DNA from: Candidatus Krumholzibacteriia bacterium
Lineage (GTDB): Bacteria; Krumholzibacteriota; Krumholzibacteriia; JAJRXK01
Direction of reading: 5' to 3'
NCBI GenBank assembly: GCA_035268685.1
Contig: DATFKK010000158.1
Coordinates: 1-50,255 of the forward strand
Length of the DNA stretch: 50,255 nt
Shown here: one piece after another, positions 17,976-26,393 of the stretch
Layout of the letters: each line of letters begins with the position of its first letter
Numbering within the stretch: position 1 is the stretch's first letter
The notes under the pieces: model-generated
What the model was told of the DNA's origin: nothing
The model's input: the letters and a program-made list of their open reading frames with translations, nothing else
The model's database searches: none
Program-made: the position numbers and the translations under genes

Positions 17976-19646
17976 TCACTGCAACGACACCAGCAGGAGG
18001 ACCATGCCCGTCCCCGACTCCAGACCGGTCATGGCCTTGCCGAGGATCGCACCGGTCGCGCGGGCGTGATCGGTGACCTTCATCGCGTGCCCGGGCGTGG
18101 GCGAACTGGTGAGCAGGTCGCCCGGTTCGATCGCGCCGTGCCGCGCGTCGACCTTCACGTACACGCGGCCGGTCAGGGCCACCGGATGCTCACCGTCGGC
18201 CTCGCTGCCGCGCTGGCCCATGAGCATGCCGGGATTCACGCCGCCCGCGCCGCTGATCACACCGGCGACGCGCCGGTCATAGGCGCGGTCGGAGATCCGC
18301 AGGTCGCCGGGCGCACCCGGGTCGATCGACACCACGCTGCCCGGCTCGATCTCCTGCTGCTCGAAGGGCGTCACGTCGAACTGCTCGGACAGGTCCGATC
18401 CGCCGCGGATCTCGACCACGTCGACCACGATGCGGCTGGAAGTGCCGCCGCCGTAGTTCGACGCGATCGTGACCGCTCGCTGGCCGGCGGCGTTGTCGAT
18501 CTGGATCTCTCCACCGCGATCGCTGGTGCCGAAGCCCCCGTGTCCGAGGATGCGGACTCCGGTCGTCCCGTCGCCCTGATCGACCTCCACCAGACCACCG
18601 TTTCCGGAGGTGTAGTCGCCGAGGATGTTGACGGTCTGGCGGTCCTGGCTGTTGCGCAGGCTGATCTGTCCGCCATCGCCGATGTTCCCGTCGATCTCGA
18701 TGGTCTTCGTCCCGTTCTCGTCATTGAAATTGGCGACGCTGCCGCCGCTGGTCGACGCGGGATCGTCGGCGTAGATCTCCACCGTCGTCACGGCCGATCC
18801 GTCGGTCAGCAGCACCTGGTCGGTGGCGACGGCGCCCTCGGCCGCGGTGGTCTGCACCGTTCCGTCGGGGAACTTGAAGCCGCCGCTGGTCGAATGGATG
18901 GTTCCGACCACCTCGAGCTTCGACTGGGGCGTGAGGGTCCCGATCCCGACGTCCCCACTGCGCTCCACGGTGAGTCGCTCGCCACCGTTGTAGAGGCGCC
19001 ACGAGTCGGTCCCGCCGTGCAGATAGGTCCAGGCGCGCGTACCGCCGGCGTCGAAACCGATGAAAGGCCAGGCGTCGGCCCCCTCGGTCGACATGTACAT
19101 GCCGCCGTAACCGGTCGTCGCCGGCGAGCGCACACCGAAGACTTCGGCGAAGGTCAGGGGCGTGGAACCGTTGATCCCCACGAAACCGCTGTTGGTGTTC
19201 GTGATCCCGGTACCGTCGAGCTGCCACACACCGTCGCCACTGGCCGCGTTCAGGGCGTGGATCGCGTAGGGGACGGGTGTCAGCTCCTGCCGCGGCAGGA
19301 GCGTGTCGTAGGGCTCGGCCCCTCCGGGACCGGTCGACGGCGTGCGCACCTGGATCTGCAGGAAGCGCGCGTCGCCGGTGAAGGCGCTCGCCCCGAAGTC
19401 CAGATCGACACTGAACACGCCCTGTTCCACGGGCACCGCGTAGAGGAACAGGTCGCTGCCGATCTGGTTGCCACCGGTGGCGGCGTCGTAGAGGGCGAAG
19501 ACGAAGTCGGCATCACCGCTGACCTCGACGCCGGACTGGACGAGCTGGCCCTGGTAGGTGAATCCGGTTCCGGCCGGTGTCTGCGCAACGGTCGCCGCGG
19601 GAGCGAGGACCACGATCACGACGAGTAGAAGAGCGAGGATTCTCAT
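17976..19646 (-). CDS. Exported tail-fibre-like beta-structured protein
   Basis: 556 residues with a signal peptide (ILALLLVVIVVLAPAATVA). The N-terminal domain (GFTYQGQLVQSGVEVSGDAD, FVFALYDAATGG) and the VGIGTLTPQSKLEVVGTIHS motif are common in secreted proteins annotated as tail-fibre or collar-like in FCB genomes. The central part has short Gly/Asp-rich beta repeats. The C-terminal 150 residues (PGSVVSIDPGAPGDLRISDR, VYVKVDARHGAIEPGDLLTS, MVLLLVSLQ) are conserved in this group. No enzymatic motif is visible; a structural or adhesive surface role is inferred. No other phage gene is near. Confidence 0.75.
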   Translation of the reverse strand: MRILALLLVVIVVLAPAATVAQTPAGTGFTYQGQLVQSGVEVSGDADFVFALYDAATGGNQIGSDLFLYAVPVEQGVFSVDLDFGASAFTGDARFLQIQVRTPSTGPGGAEPYDTLLPRQELTPVPYAIHALNAASGDGVWQLDGTGITNTNSGFVGINGSTPLTFAEVFGVRSPATTGYGGMYMSTEGADAWPFIGFDAGGTRAWTYLHGGTDSWRLYNGGERLTVERSGDVGIGTLTPQSKLEVVGTIHSTSGGFKFPDGTVQTTAAEGAVATDQVLLTDGSAVTTVEIYADDPASTSGGSVANFNDENGTKTIEIDGNIGDGGQISLRNSQDRQTVNILGDYTSGNGGLVEVDQGDGTTGVRILGHGGFGTSDRGGEIQIDNAAGQRAVTIASNYGGGTSSRIVVDVVEIRGGSDLSEQFDVTPFEQQEIEPGSVVSIDPGAPGDLRISDRAYDRRVAGVISGAGGVNPGMLMGQRGSEADGEHPVALTGRVYVKVDARHGAIEPGDLLTSSPTPGHAMKVTDHARATGAILGKAMTGLESGTGMVLLLVSLQ

Positions 19647-19672
19647 GCTGGGTCTCCTGGGATCCGGTCGGG

Positions 19673-20233
19673 CTACTTGACCAGGGTCATCTTCTGGGTC
19701 TGGGCCCGACCGTCGGCGATCAGGCGAACGAAGTAGACGCCGCTGGCGACGCCGCGGCCGTCGTCGGCACGCCCGCGCCAGACCAGCTGGTGCGAGCCGG
19801 CAGGGCGGACGCCGTCGACGAGGGTGCGGACGCGCCGCCCGCGAGCGTCGAGAACCTCGACGCGGACCGGCGCCTCGTGGGCCAGGTCGAAGCGGATCTC
19901 GGTCCGCGGATTGAAGGGGTTCGGGAAGGGCGCCTTCAGCTCGGTGCGGCCGGCGACGGGCGTGTCGCCCACACCGGTGGCCGTGGGCTGGGCGCCGTGC
20001 CAGAACCCGCCACGGATCTCGAGGTCACCGCCGGACGCGAAGGAGTCGGAGCGCCCGGCGTCGGGCTGACCAGAGGTCCCGCTGAGCGTGAAGGTGTTCC
20101 CCACGGAGGTTCCCCCACCCCCGTCGACGGTCGCCTGGAACAGTGCGTCCTGGCCGAGCGCGTAGGCGGTCCAGCTGATCAGCGGGACCAACAGCACACC
20201 GAGCGCCAGCGAGAGACGCTGCTTTCGACTCAT
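19673..20233 (-). CDS. Small secreted protein with PNPFNP/FlgD-like C-terminal domain
   Basis: 186 residues starting at ATG 20233 behind GAGGT. A signal peptide (LSLALGVLLVPLISWTAYA) leads to a short domain (GTSVGNTFTLSGTSGQPDAG, SFASGGDLEIRGGFWHG) often found before sorting domains. The remainder is the FlgD-like C-terminal domain (FPNPFNPRTEIRFDL, RRVRTLVDG, GVYFVRL). It is the first gene of a run of three exported-protein genes (20233 down to 16699) with gaps of 26 and 38 bases, probably one operon. Function unknown; perhaps an adaptor secreted with the tail-fibre-like protein. Confidence 0.8.
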   Translation of the reverse strand: MSRKQRLSLALGVLLVPLISWTAYALGQDALFQATVDGGGGTSVGNTFTLSGTSGQPDAGRSDSFASGGDLEIRGGFWHGAQPTATGVGDTPVAGRTELKAPFPNPFNPRTEIRFDLAHEAPVRVEVLDARGRRVRTLVDGVRPAGSHQLVWRGRADDGRGVASGVYFVRLIADGRAQTQKMTLVK

Positions 20234-20319
20234 GTTCGACCTCTTCCACGCTGCAGGGGGACGGGTGTCGCCTCTGTAGTGGTACAACGGCATCATGTCA
20301 TGAAACCGGACAGGCGATT

Positions 20320-21273
20320 TCACCGGCGCAGCGCGATGACCATGCCCGCGCAGATCAGCAGGGCACCGCCCCACTGCCACCCCTGCAGCACTTCGCCCAG
20401 GTACAGGAATCCGAAAGACGTCGCGAAGAGCGGCTCGGTCGCGTAGATCACGCCCGCACGGCTCGGATCGATCCGGAACTGGTATCCGTTCTGGATCCAG
20501 AAGGCGAGTGCCGTGGCGAAGAGGCCGGCGAGCAGGGCGTTCGTCCACACGAACGCGGCGTCGGGCAGCAGGCGGGCCTCGAGGAGCCACGCTCCGGCGG
20601 CCGAGAGCAGGGTGGCGATCGCCACCTGCAGGACGAGCAGCGGCGCGAAGGTCTCGGGGGTGGAGAAACGACCCACCAGCAGCACGTGCAGGGCGAAGAA
20701 CAGGGCGCTGGCGAGCACCAGCAGGTCACCGGTGATCGCCCCGTCGAGGGACTCGTCGCGGGTGAGGAACAGCAACGCGACGCCCAGCAGTGACACGACC
20801 GCGGCCACCCGGACCGCTCCGGCCACGCGCAGCCCGAAGAGCCCCGCCGCCAGCAGCGGCACGAGGATCACCCGGAGCCCGATCACGAACCCCGCCCGGG
20901 GCGTGGTCGTGTGGACCAACCCCGCGTTCAGGAAGGCGTAGGCGAGGAACAGTGCAATGCCGGTCACCACCCCGTGCGACCACGTCGACCTCGTCGCGCG
21001 CGGCAGCGTGCCCCCGTACAACGCCGCGAGCGGGATCAGGGCGATCCCGAAGCGCAGCCAGAGGAAACCGAGCGGCCCGATGGCACCCATGCTCTCCCGG
21101 ATCAGTGGATAGCCCCATCCCCAGAGTGCAGGGACGAGCAGCAGCACCAATCCGAGCGGAGGAGAGCGGTTCGCGAGCGGTGGGATGGCGGCACCTCTCC
21201 GGGGGTCGAGGGACGCGACGACCGTCGTGACTTCCGCGACGGAAGTGGAGTTCCGGCGCGGATGGCGGGTCAC
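20320..21273 (-). CDS. EamA/DMT-family transporter
   Basis: An inner-membrane drug/metabolite transporter with ten helices in two EamA repeats: LLLVPALWGWGYPLIRESMG in the first, LVLASALFFALHVLLVGRFS in the second, and GGALLICAGMVIALRR at the end. Substrate unknown. The open frame begins at a GTG (21273), giving 317 residues, but the first 40 are polar and unlike the family and include a copy of the palindromic repeat (21231-21245). Translation may therefore begin nearer the first helix, for example at the TTG or GTG around 21150. Confidence 0.85.
   Translation of the reverse strand: MTRHPRRNSTSVAEVTTVVASLDPRRGAAIPPLANRSPPLGLVLLLVPALWGWGYPLIRESMGAIGPLGFLWLRFGIALIPLAALYGGTLPRATRSTWSHGVVTGIALFLAYAFLNAGLVHTTTPRAGFVIGLRVILVPLLAAGLFGLRVAGAVRVAAVVSLLGVALLFLTRDESLDGAITGDLLVLASALFFALHVLLVGRFSTPETFAPLLVLQVAIATLLSAAGAWLLEARLLPDAAFVWTNALLAGLFATALAFWIQNGYQFRIDPSRAGVIYATEPLFATSFGFLYLGEVLQGWQWGGALLICAGMVIALRR
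21231..21245. repeat. Isolated copy of the CTTCCGC-type palindromic repeat
   Basis: CTTCCGCGACGGAAG, a 15-base dyad differing by one central base from the copies around the HNH nuclease gene 5-7 kb away. It lies at the 5' end of the EamA gene frame, where it would encode T-S-V-A-E-V on the minus strand, close to the peptide encoded by the HNH copies. Confidence 0.6.
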
Positions 21274-21349
21274 CGTCCCACGTCGGCTTCCGCGAAGAGA
21301 ACCGGGGACCGCCCCAGGACCGTGTCCGTACCGCCCCGTCGATCGACCC

Positions 21350-22261
21350 TCAGGCCGCTCCGCGCACTCGCAGCCTGCGTTGCCGCGCGCGCCACGCGTC
21401 GGTGCTGTAGATCGCCAGCGCGATCCAGATCACGAGGAAGGCCGTGAGTCGGTCGACGTCGATGGCCTCGCCGAAGACCCAGATCCCGATCAGGAACTGG
21501 ATCGACGGTGCCAGGTACTGCATGAACCCGATCGTCGACAGGTCGACCCGCCGCACCGCGTTGCCGAAGGCCACCATGGGCACGGCGATCATCACGCCCG
21601 CGCAGAGCAGCAGACCATCGGTCGCCCAGCCGTGGTGCAGGAACCAGAGCCGGTCGTCGGCGCCCAGCCACACCAGGTATCCGACCGCCACCGGCCACAT
21701 CACGGCGGTCTCGATCGACAGCGCCGCGATCCCCCCCAGCGACAGCCGCTTCCGCAACAGACCGTAGAACGCGAAGGTCACGGCCACGCCCAGCGACACC
21801 AGTGGCAGTTGCCCCGTGCGCACGAGCAGGAACCCCACTGCCGCCGCGGCCAGGCCCACGCTCCACCACTGCGCGCGCCGCAAGCGCTCCTTCAGCACCA
21901 GGAAGCCCAGCAGTACGCTCACGAGTGGATTGATGAAGTAGCCCAGGCTGATCTCGAGCACGCGGTCGTGCGTGGCCGCCCAGATGAAGATGAACCAGTT
22001 GATGCTCAGCAGGACCGTGGTGAGCAGGAGGGTGCGGCGCTTCTCACCGTGTCGCAGGAATTCGATCGTCGTGCGGCCCCCACCGCGGACCGCGAGGAGC
22101 GCGATCAGCAGCGGAACGAGCCAGGCGATCCGATGGGCGAGCAGTTCGGGCGCGGGCACCTCTCGCACGAGCCAGAAGTACAGCACGGCGAAGCCCCACC
22201 ACAGGTACGCAGTGAGGCCGTAGACGACGCCGCGGCGGGTCTCGGTGGGATCGGCTTCGAT
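21350..22261 (-). CDS. rarD: RarD-type EamA transporter, non-standard start likely
   Basis: A ten-helix member of the RarD branch of EamA transporters (FNA: LLLTTVLLSINWFIFIWAA, LEISLGYFINPLVSVLLGFL, QYLAPSIQFLIGIWVFGEAI). The substrate is unproven, although RarD was linked to chloramphenicol phenotypes. The first ordinary start is a GTG at 22186, which would remove most of helix 1. The frame is open upstream and encodes TRRGVVYGLTAYLWWGFAV, matching the usual RarD N-terminus. No ATG, GTG or TTG occurs there; ATC at 22259-22261, behind GAGGCAGG, is my best guess. The gene end is sure; the start is not. Confidence 0.82.
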   Translation of the reverse strand: MEADPTETRRGVVYGLTAYLWWGFAVLYFWLVREVPAPELLAHRIAWLVPLLIALLAVRGGGRTTIEFLRHGEKRRTLLLTTVLLSINWFIFIWAATHDRVLEISLGYFINPLVSVLLGFLVLKERLRRAQWWSVGLAAAAVGFLLVRTGQLPLVSLGVAVTFAFYGLLRKRLSLGGIAALSIETAVMWPVAVGYLVWLGADDRLWFLHHGWATDGLLLCAGVMIAVPMVAFGNAVRRVDLSTIGFMQYLAPSIQFLIGIWVFGEAIDVDRLTAFLVIWIALAIYSTDAWRARQRRLRVRGAA

Positions 22262-22333
22262 GGTGGCCTGCCTCGGACGGAGCGGACGCGAGACCCGGAA
22301 GGGTAGGCGCGCGACGTCGTCCCCGCACGCCCC

Positions 22334-23044
22334 TCAGCCGGCGGGATCCAGCTGTGCTGCGGTGTCGCTGGCGTGCGCGAGGGCCGAAGGTGTGGTGCGA
22401 CCCACGATCGCCGGTGCCTCGCGAATCAGTTCGTCGCGCTCGAGGGCGTCGACCATGAACAGCGCGAAGTCCACGCGGCGCGTCTTGTTGCTCTTCAACA
22501 CGGGATCGCCCACGTGACGGCTCCACACCGGCAGACCCTGGCTCTCGCCCTCTTCGAGGTCACTACCCCGGACCACGGTCCATCGGGAGTCGCTGTCGAA
22601 GACCAGGCGCGTGGCCCGGACCTGATCGTCGATGTCGGCGATGCGCAGCAGTCGCAGGACCCGTCCGAAGCCACCGACCATGAACCGGAAGCCCCTCGGG
22701 TAGTGGTCCTGACCGTCGCGGGTGATGTGCCATCCGCACGAGAAGATCAGGCGCGCTCCGGGCGGAGCGTGATCGAGCACGGCCCGGGCGGTGCCGGTGG
22801 CGTAGCCGTGCACACCCCAGGGCACGAGCACGGTCAGCACGCCGTCGCAGCCGTCGACGGCACGGGCGACGACCCGCGGGTCGTTCGTGGGTCCCGGGAT
22901 GATCGTGATCCGGTCGGCGACGTCGTCGAGCTTGTCCACACTCTGCGTGCGGCAGACCCCGATGACCTCGTGTCCGCGATCCAGCGAGTGGGCGATCATG
23001 TAGCGACCGAGCTTGCCGGACGCACCGACGATGCAGATCTTCAC
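22334..23044 (-). CDS. NAD(P)-binding atypical short-chain dehydrogenase (NmrA/SDR5-like)
   Basis: A 236-residue Rossmann-fold protein. The nucleotide-binding motif GASGKLGRYM lies at residues 7-16, and VIGVCRTQSVDKL follows as the second beta strand and cofactor-specificity loop. DDVADRITIIPGPTND and GCDGVLTVLVPWG continue the fold. There is no clear YxxxK catalytic pair, which is usual for this atypical group. Start is GTG at 23044 (KICIVGASGK follows directly). Substrate unknown. It is divergent from the radical SAM gene and 72 bases upstream of rarD. Confidence 0.82.
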   Translation of the reverse strand: MKICIVGASGKLGRYMIAHSLDRGHEVIGVCRTQSVDKLDDVADRITIIPGPTNDPRVVARAVDGCDGVLTVLVPWGVHGYATGTARAVLDHAPPGARLIFSCGWHITRDGQDHYPRGFRFMVGGFGRVLRLLRIADIDDQVRATRLVFDSDSRWTVVRGSDLEEGESQGLPVWSRHVGDPVLKSNKTRRVDFALFMVDALERDELIREAPAIVGRTTPSALAHASDTAAQLDPAG

Positions 23045-23184
23045 GGTTCTGGTTCCTGGATCGGGGGACCGGACTTGGTCGTTCGCACGGGATCCTAGCA
23101 CGAGACGCGGGATCGCCACGCTTTGTTGCGGCCGGGGCCAGGATTCGCCTACGATCGGCTCGATGCTCTTCCCCGGTGCGCGCC

Positions 23185-24288
23185 ATGGACGACGCCCAGG
23201 ACGGATCCCGGTCGCGCCGCCACCTACGCGGCCGCGGTGCTTCGAGCAATCGCGCCAGTCGCTTCCTGCCGCGCGAGACGTCGATGATCGACGACGGGTG
23301 GGGAAGCGCCGAACGCGCGCGGTCCGAGGACGGCCGTCCCGCCACCTCCGTCACCCCCGAGCGCACGCGGTCGATCCTGACCCGCAACGACTCGCCCGAC
23401 ATCTTCTTCGATCGCTCGATCAATCCCTACAAGGGCTGCGAGCACGGCTGCGCGTACTGCTTTGCGCGCAGCACGCACGCCTATCTCGACCTGAGCCCGG
23501 GCCTGGACTTCGAGACGAAGCTGTTCAGCAAGCCCGAGGCGGCCGCCCGCCTTCGCGAGGAGTTGGCACGACCGTCGTACCGTCCGGCGGTGATCGCCAT
23601 CGGCACGAACACCGATCCCTACCAGCCCGCCGAGCGAGATCTACGCATCACGCGTTCCGTGCTCGAGGTGCTCGACGAGTGCTCGCATCCCGTGGCGCTG
23701 GTGACCAAGTCCCGCGGGATCCTGCGCGACCTCGACCTGCTGACGTCGCTCGCCGAGCGTTCGCTCGTGCGAGTGATGTTCTCGATCACCACGCTCGATC
23801 CCGATCTCGCCCGGCGGCTGGAACCGCGCGCGTCGATGCCCGCGGCGCGGCTCGTGGCCATGCGCCGCCTGCACGACGCGGGCGTACCCGTCGGCGTGTT
23901 GGTGTCGCCGGTGATCCCGGCGCTCACCGACACCGAGGTCGAATCGATCCTCGAGCAGGCTGCGTCGGCCGGTGCGCGGTGGGCGTCGACCATCCTGCTG
24001 CGTCTGCCGCGCGAGGTGGCCGATCTGTTCGACGAATGGTTGGCCGAGCACGAACCCGATCGGCACGAGCACGTGCTGTCGCTACTCCGCCAGGCCCACG
24101 GCGGTGATCTGTACCGCAGCGAGTTCGGTCACCGCGGTCGCGGGGCAGGACCGTGGGCGGAGATGCTGCGGCGGCGGTTCGAGGTGGCCGCGCGGCGCTT
24201 CGGCCTCGGCACCGAGCGCGACGCGGAACTGCGGACGGATCTGTTCCGACGGCCGTTGGAGCGCGGCGGGCAGTTGGGGTTGTTCTGA
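23185..24288 (+). CDS. PA0069-family radical SAM protein
   Basis: A 367-residue radical SAM enzyme. The [4Fe-4S] motif CEHGCAYC is at residues 85-92 (Cys85, Cys89, Cys92), preceded by FFDRSINPYKG, which is typical of the PA0069/SplB-related group. Later conserved parts are AIGTNTDPYQPAE, VALVTKSRGILRDLDLL and VSPVIPALTD. The reaction is unknown; relatives have been compared with spore photoproduct lyase, but no DNA-repair role is shown. ATG at 23185 is preferred to the GTG three codons earlier; the upstream GRGASSNRASRF region is conserved in the family. Confidence 0.92.
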   Translation: MDDAQDGSRSRRHLRGRGASSNRASRFLPRETSMIDDGWGSAERARSEDGRPATSVTPERTRSILTRNDSPDIFFDRSINPYKGCEHGCAYCFARSTHAYLDLSPGLDFETKLFSKPEAAARLREELARPSYRPAVIAIGTNTDPYQPAERDLRITRSVLEVLDECSHPVALVTKSRGILRDLDLLTSLAERSLVRVMFSITTLDPDLARRLEPRASMPAARLVAMRRLHDAGVPVGVLVSPVIPALTDTEVESILEQAASAGARWASTILLRLPREVADLFDEWLAEHEPDRHEHVLSLLRQAHGGDLYRSEFGHRGRGAGPWAEMLRRRFEVAARRFGLGTERDAELRTDLFRRPLERGGQLGLF

Positions 24289-24332
24289 GACGAAGCGCGT
24301 TCGGCGTCGGCGCGCAGTGGCTTCGACGAGGC

Positions 24333-24374
24333 CGTCCGATGGGTCCCGTCCGATGGCTTCCGTCCGATGGGCTC
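24333..24374. repeat. Three tandem 14-bp repeats between convergent genes
   Basis: CGTCCGATGG starts at 24333, 24347 and 24361, each followed by four variable bases (GTCC, CTTC, GCTC). A related CGTCCGACGG follows near 24388. The repeats lie in the 116 bases between the stops of the radical SAM gene and the exonuclease gene. I see no hairpin in them; a small minisatellite. Confidence 0.7.
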
Positions 24375-24404
24375 GGTCCGCCCGCGTCCGTCCGACGGCG
24401 TCGT

Positions 24405-24944
24405 TCAGCCTCCGCCCTCCATCGCCTCGAGGATCGTCCGCAGTGCCTCGGCATTGCCACGCGCGTCGTCGAGCGGGTCGTGGGTGTGTTCGGTGCGCCG
24501 CCATTTCTTCCAGCCATTGGTGGTCAGCGGCGCGCCGCGCCGCCCGGCGTCCAGGTCACCGATGCGTCGGGCCGAGAAGCCCGCGACGTTGCGGCCGGTG
24601 AAGTGGTGCGTGTAGGCGTTCCAGAACTGCCAGTCGTAGGCCGGATTGTCCGACCAGATCGTGATCCGCTCGCGCCGGGCGGTCTCCACGGCCCAGGCCT
24701 GGACTTCCTCCATCACTCGACGGGCGTCGCGTCCCTCGGTGCGTTGCCGCTCCCACGAGATCCCACTGACGTCGCGGGCCGCCTTCCACCCGCCGCCGTT
24801 CTGGTGGATCGGCTGGAGCAGGGCGGAGAATCCCTCCGTGGGGTCGGCCAGGGAGACCAACGCGAACGAGATCATGTTGAAGTCCAGCGGATGGGGACCG
24901 TCGGACTCGACGTCGAGGACGAAGTGGCTCTGGAATCGGCGCAT
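24405..24944 (-). CDS. DEDDh 3'-5' exonuclease (RNase T/Rv2179c-like)
   Basis: A 179-residue exonuclease-fold protein. Metal-binding residues are visible: Asp and Glu in FVLDVESDGP near the N-terminus, Asp in DNPAYDWQFWN in the middle, and the His/Asp pair in EHTHDPLDDARGNAEAL at the end. The spacing and the WSDNPAYDW segment fit the Rv2179c-like exoribonuclease family (DUF5051) better than DnaQ. Likely an RNA 3' end trimming enzyme; nucleic acid preference is inferred. Start ATG at 24944. Confidence 0.85.
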   Translation of the reverse strand: MRRFQSHFVLDVESDGPHPLDFNMISFALVSLADPTEGFSALLQPIHQNGGGWKAARDVSGISWERQRTEGRDARRVMEEVQAWAVETARRERITIWSDNPAYDWQFWNAYTHHFTGRNVAGFSARRIGDLDAGRRGAPLTTNGWKKWRRTEHTHDPLDDARGNAEALRTILEAMEGGG

Positions 24945-25088
24945 GGTTCGTGGCGGTGCGGGAGGACGTGTGCCGGGAGGATTGTGCCCCGTGACCCGCG
25001 GTGGGTCCAGAGGTGCCGCGGGATTTCGCGGAACCCCGTGAGCGATGCCAACCGTAGGAACCATCATCCCCCGCCCCGGAGGTCGCCC

Positions 25089-25268
25089 ATGAACGGCACA
25101 CCGGCGCCGCATACGTCCCCTGCACGTCCGGAAGCCCGCATCGTCGTGGTCGTGGCGCTGCTCGTCGCGATCCTCGCCTTGGTCAACGCCCAGGACTACG
25201 TCGGGACAGGCCTGGCGCTCGTGGCCGCGGCATTGGCCTCCGGTGCACGGGCCGAGCGCGTGGGCTGA
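25089..25268 (+). CDS. Small single-pass membrane protein, unknown function
   Basis: 59 residues. A strong ribosome binding site (GGAGG, 6 bases before ATG at 25089) supports it. A polar N-terminus (MNGTPAPHTSPARPEA) leads into a hydrophobic stretch (RIVVVVALLVAILALVNA) and a second weaker one (GTGLALVAAALASGA). It stands alone between the divergent exonuclease gene and the DUF1028 gene. Not a recognised family. Confidence 0.65.
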   Translation: MNGTPAPHTSPARPEARIVVVVALLVAILALVNAQDYVGTGLALVAAALASGARAERVG

Positions 25269-25329
25269 GTGCGCGAGCTCGACGCGTCGGCTTGACGGGC
25301 GGGCTTGACGGACGGGCCGAGTGCGCGGG

Positions 25330-25358
25330 CTGACGTCGGGTGCGACGACCGCTAGACT
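25330..25358 (+). promoter_or_regulatory. Possible sigma70-like promoter of the DUF1028 gene
   Basis: CTGACG (25330) and TAGACT (25353) are separated by 17 bases, 31 bases before the ATG at 25389; GAGG lies just before the start. Pattern match only. Confidence 0.35.
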
Positions 25359-25388
25359 GACGGCTCCTCTCCAACCCCGAGGTCCGTC

Positions 25389-26354
25389 ATGCGTCGCATC
25401 GTCCTGGCCCTGTTGCTGGTTCTCACCTCCGTCTCCCTGTTCGTCACGCCCGCCCGGGCTACCTATTCGATCGTCGCCCGCGATCCCGACACAGGACAAC
25501 TGGGCGTCGCGGTCCAGTCGCACTGGTTCAGCGTCGGGGCGCTGGTTCCGTGGGCCCAGGCCGGGGTCGGTGCGGTTGCGACGCAGTCGCTGGTCGATCC
25601 CACCTATGGGCCGCTGGGCCTGGACCTCATGCGGGCCGGTCGATCGGCGTCGCAATCGCTGGAAGGTCTGCTCGTCGCCGACGCCCATCCCGAGATCCGC
25701 CAGGTCGCGATGATCGATGCGGACGGAAACGTGGCGGCACACACCGGCACGAACTGCATTCCCCACGCCGGACACGTGACCGGAGAGAACTTCAGTGTGC
25801 AGGCCAATCTGATGGATCGCGAGACGGTGCCGCAGGCCATGGCCTCGGCGTTCCGCTCGACCGACGGAGACCTCGCCGCCCGCATGTTGGCCGCGCTGCA
25901 AGCCGCCCAGGACGAGGGTGGCGACATCCGCGGCGAGCAGTCGGCGGCGCTGCTCGTGGTGAGCGGAACCCCGACCGGCCGCCCGTGGGCCGACGTCGTC
26001 GTCGACCTGCGCGTCGAGGACCACGACGATCCCGTCGGCGAACTCACCCGACTGCTCGAGGTCCACCGCGGCTACGAGAAGATGAACGAGGGCGACCTGG
26101 CCCTCGAGCGCGGCGACGTCGATGCCGCCCAGCAGGCCTACGGCGAGGCCCAGACCGTGCTCGGCGACAACCTGGAGGCGAGTTTCTGGTTCGCCGTGGC
26201 GCTGGCCAACGCCGGCGAAGACGATCGTGCCATCGCGATGTTCCACCGCATCTTCGAGCAGGGCGAGAACTGGCGACGTCTGACCCCGCGGTTGGTCGAG
26301 GGCGGCTTCCTGCAGGTCGACGAAGAAATGCTGGAACGGATCGTCGGGGAGTGA
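25389..26354 (+). CDS. Exported DUF1028 (Ntn-hydrolase-fold) protein with C-terminal helical repeats
   Basis: 321 residues. Signal peptide (IVLALLLVLTSVSLFVTPARA) followed at once by TYSIVARDPDTGQLGVAVQS, the conserved DUF1028 start. Further family motifs are WAQAGVGAVATQSLVDPTYG, HTGTNCIPHAGHVTGENFSV and ARMLAALQAAQDEGGDIRGE. DUF1028 belongs to the Ntn-hydrolase fold clan; cleavage after ARA would expose Thr25 as the N-terminal residue, which could serve as nucleophile (inference). Residues about 235-321 form TPR-like helices (ALERGDVDAAQQAYGEAQTV, ASFWFAVALANAGEDDRAIA). Probably a periplasmic amidohydrolase of unknown substrate. Confidence 0.9.
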   Translation: MRRIVLALLLVLTSVSLFVTPARATYSIVARDPDTGQLGVAVQSHWFSVGALVPWAQAGVGAVATQSLVDPTYGPLGLDLMRAGRSASQSLEGLLVADAHPEIRQVAMIDADGNVAAHTGTNCIPHAGHVTGENFSVQANLMDRETVPQAMASAFRSTDGDLAARMLAALQAAQDEGGDIRGEQSAALLVVSGTPTGRPWADVVVDLRVEDHDDPVGELTRLLEVHRGYEKMNEGDLALERGDVDAAQQAYGEAQTVLGDNLEASFWFAVALANAGEDDRAIAMFHRIFEQGENWRRLTPRLVEGGFLQVDEEMLERIVGE

Positions 26355-26393
26355 GGCCGGGCGTGGGTTTCGAGGCGTCGTGGCGCGTGCTCG

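Noticed and set aside
17976-19646. Tail-fibre-like gene as part of a prophage
   Set aside because: It has a Sec signal peptide and exported-protein neighbours. No capsid, terminase, integrase or other phage gene occurs in the window.
1457-20233. PNPFNP C-terminal domains as proof of a type IX secretion system
   Set aside because: The same signature is found in FlgD-like Ig domains of many FCB genomes without T9SS, and no por/gld genes are in the window.
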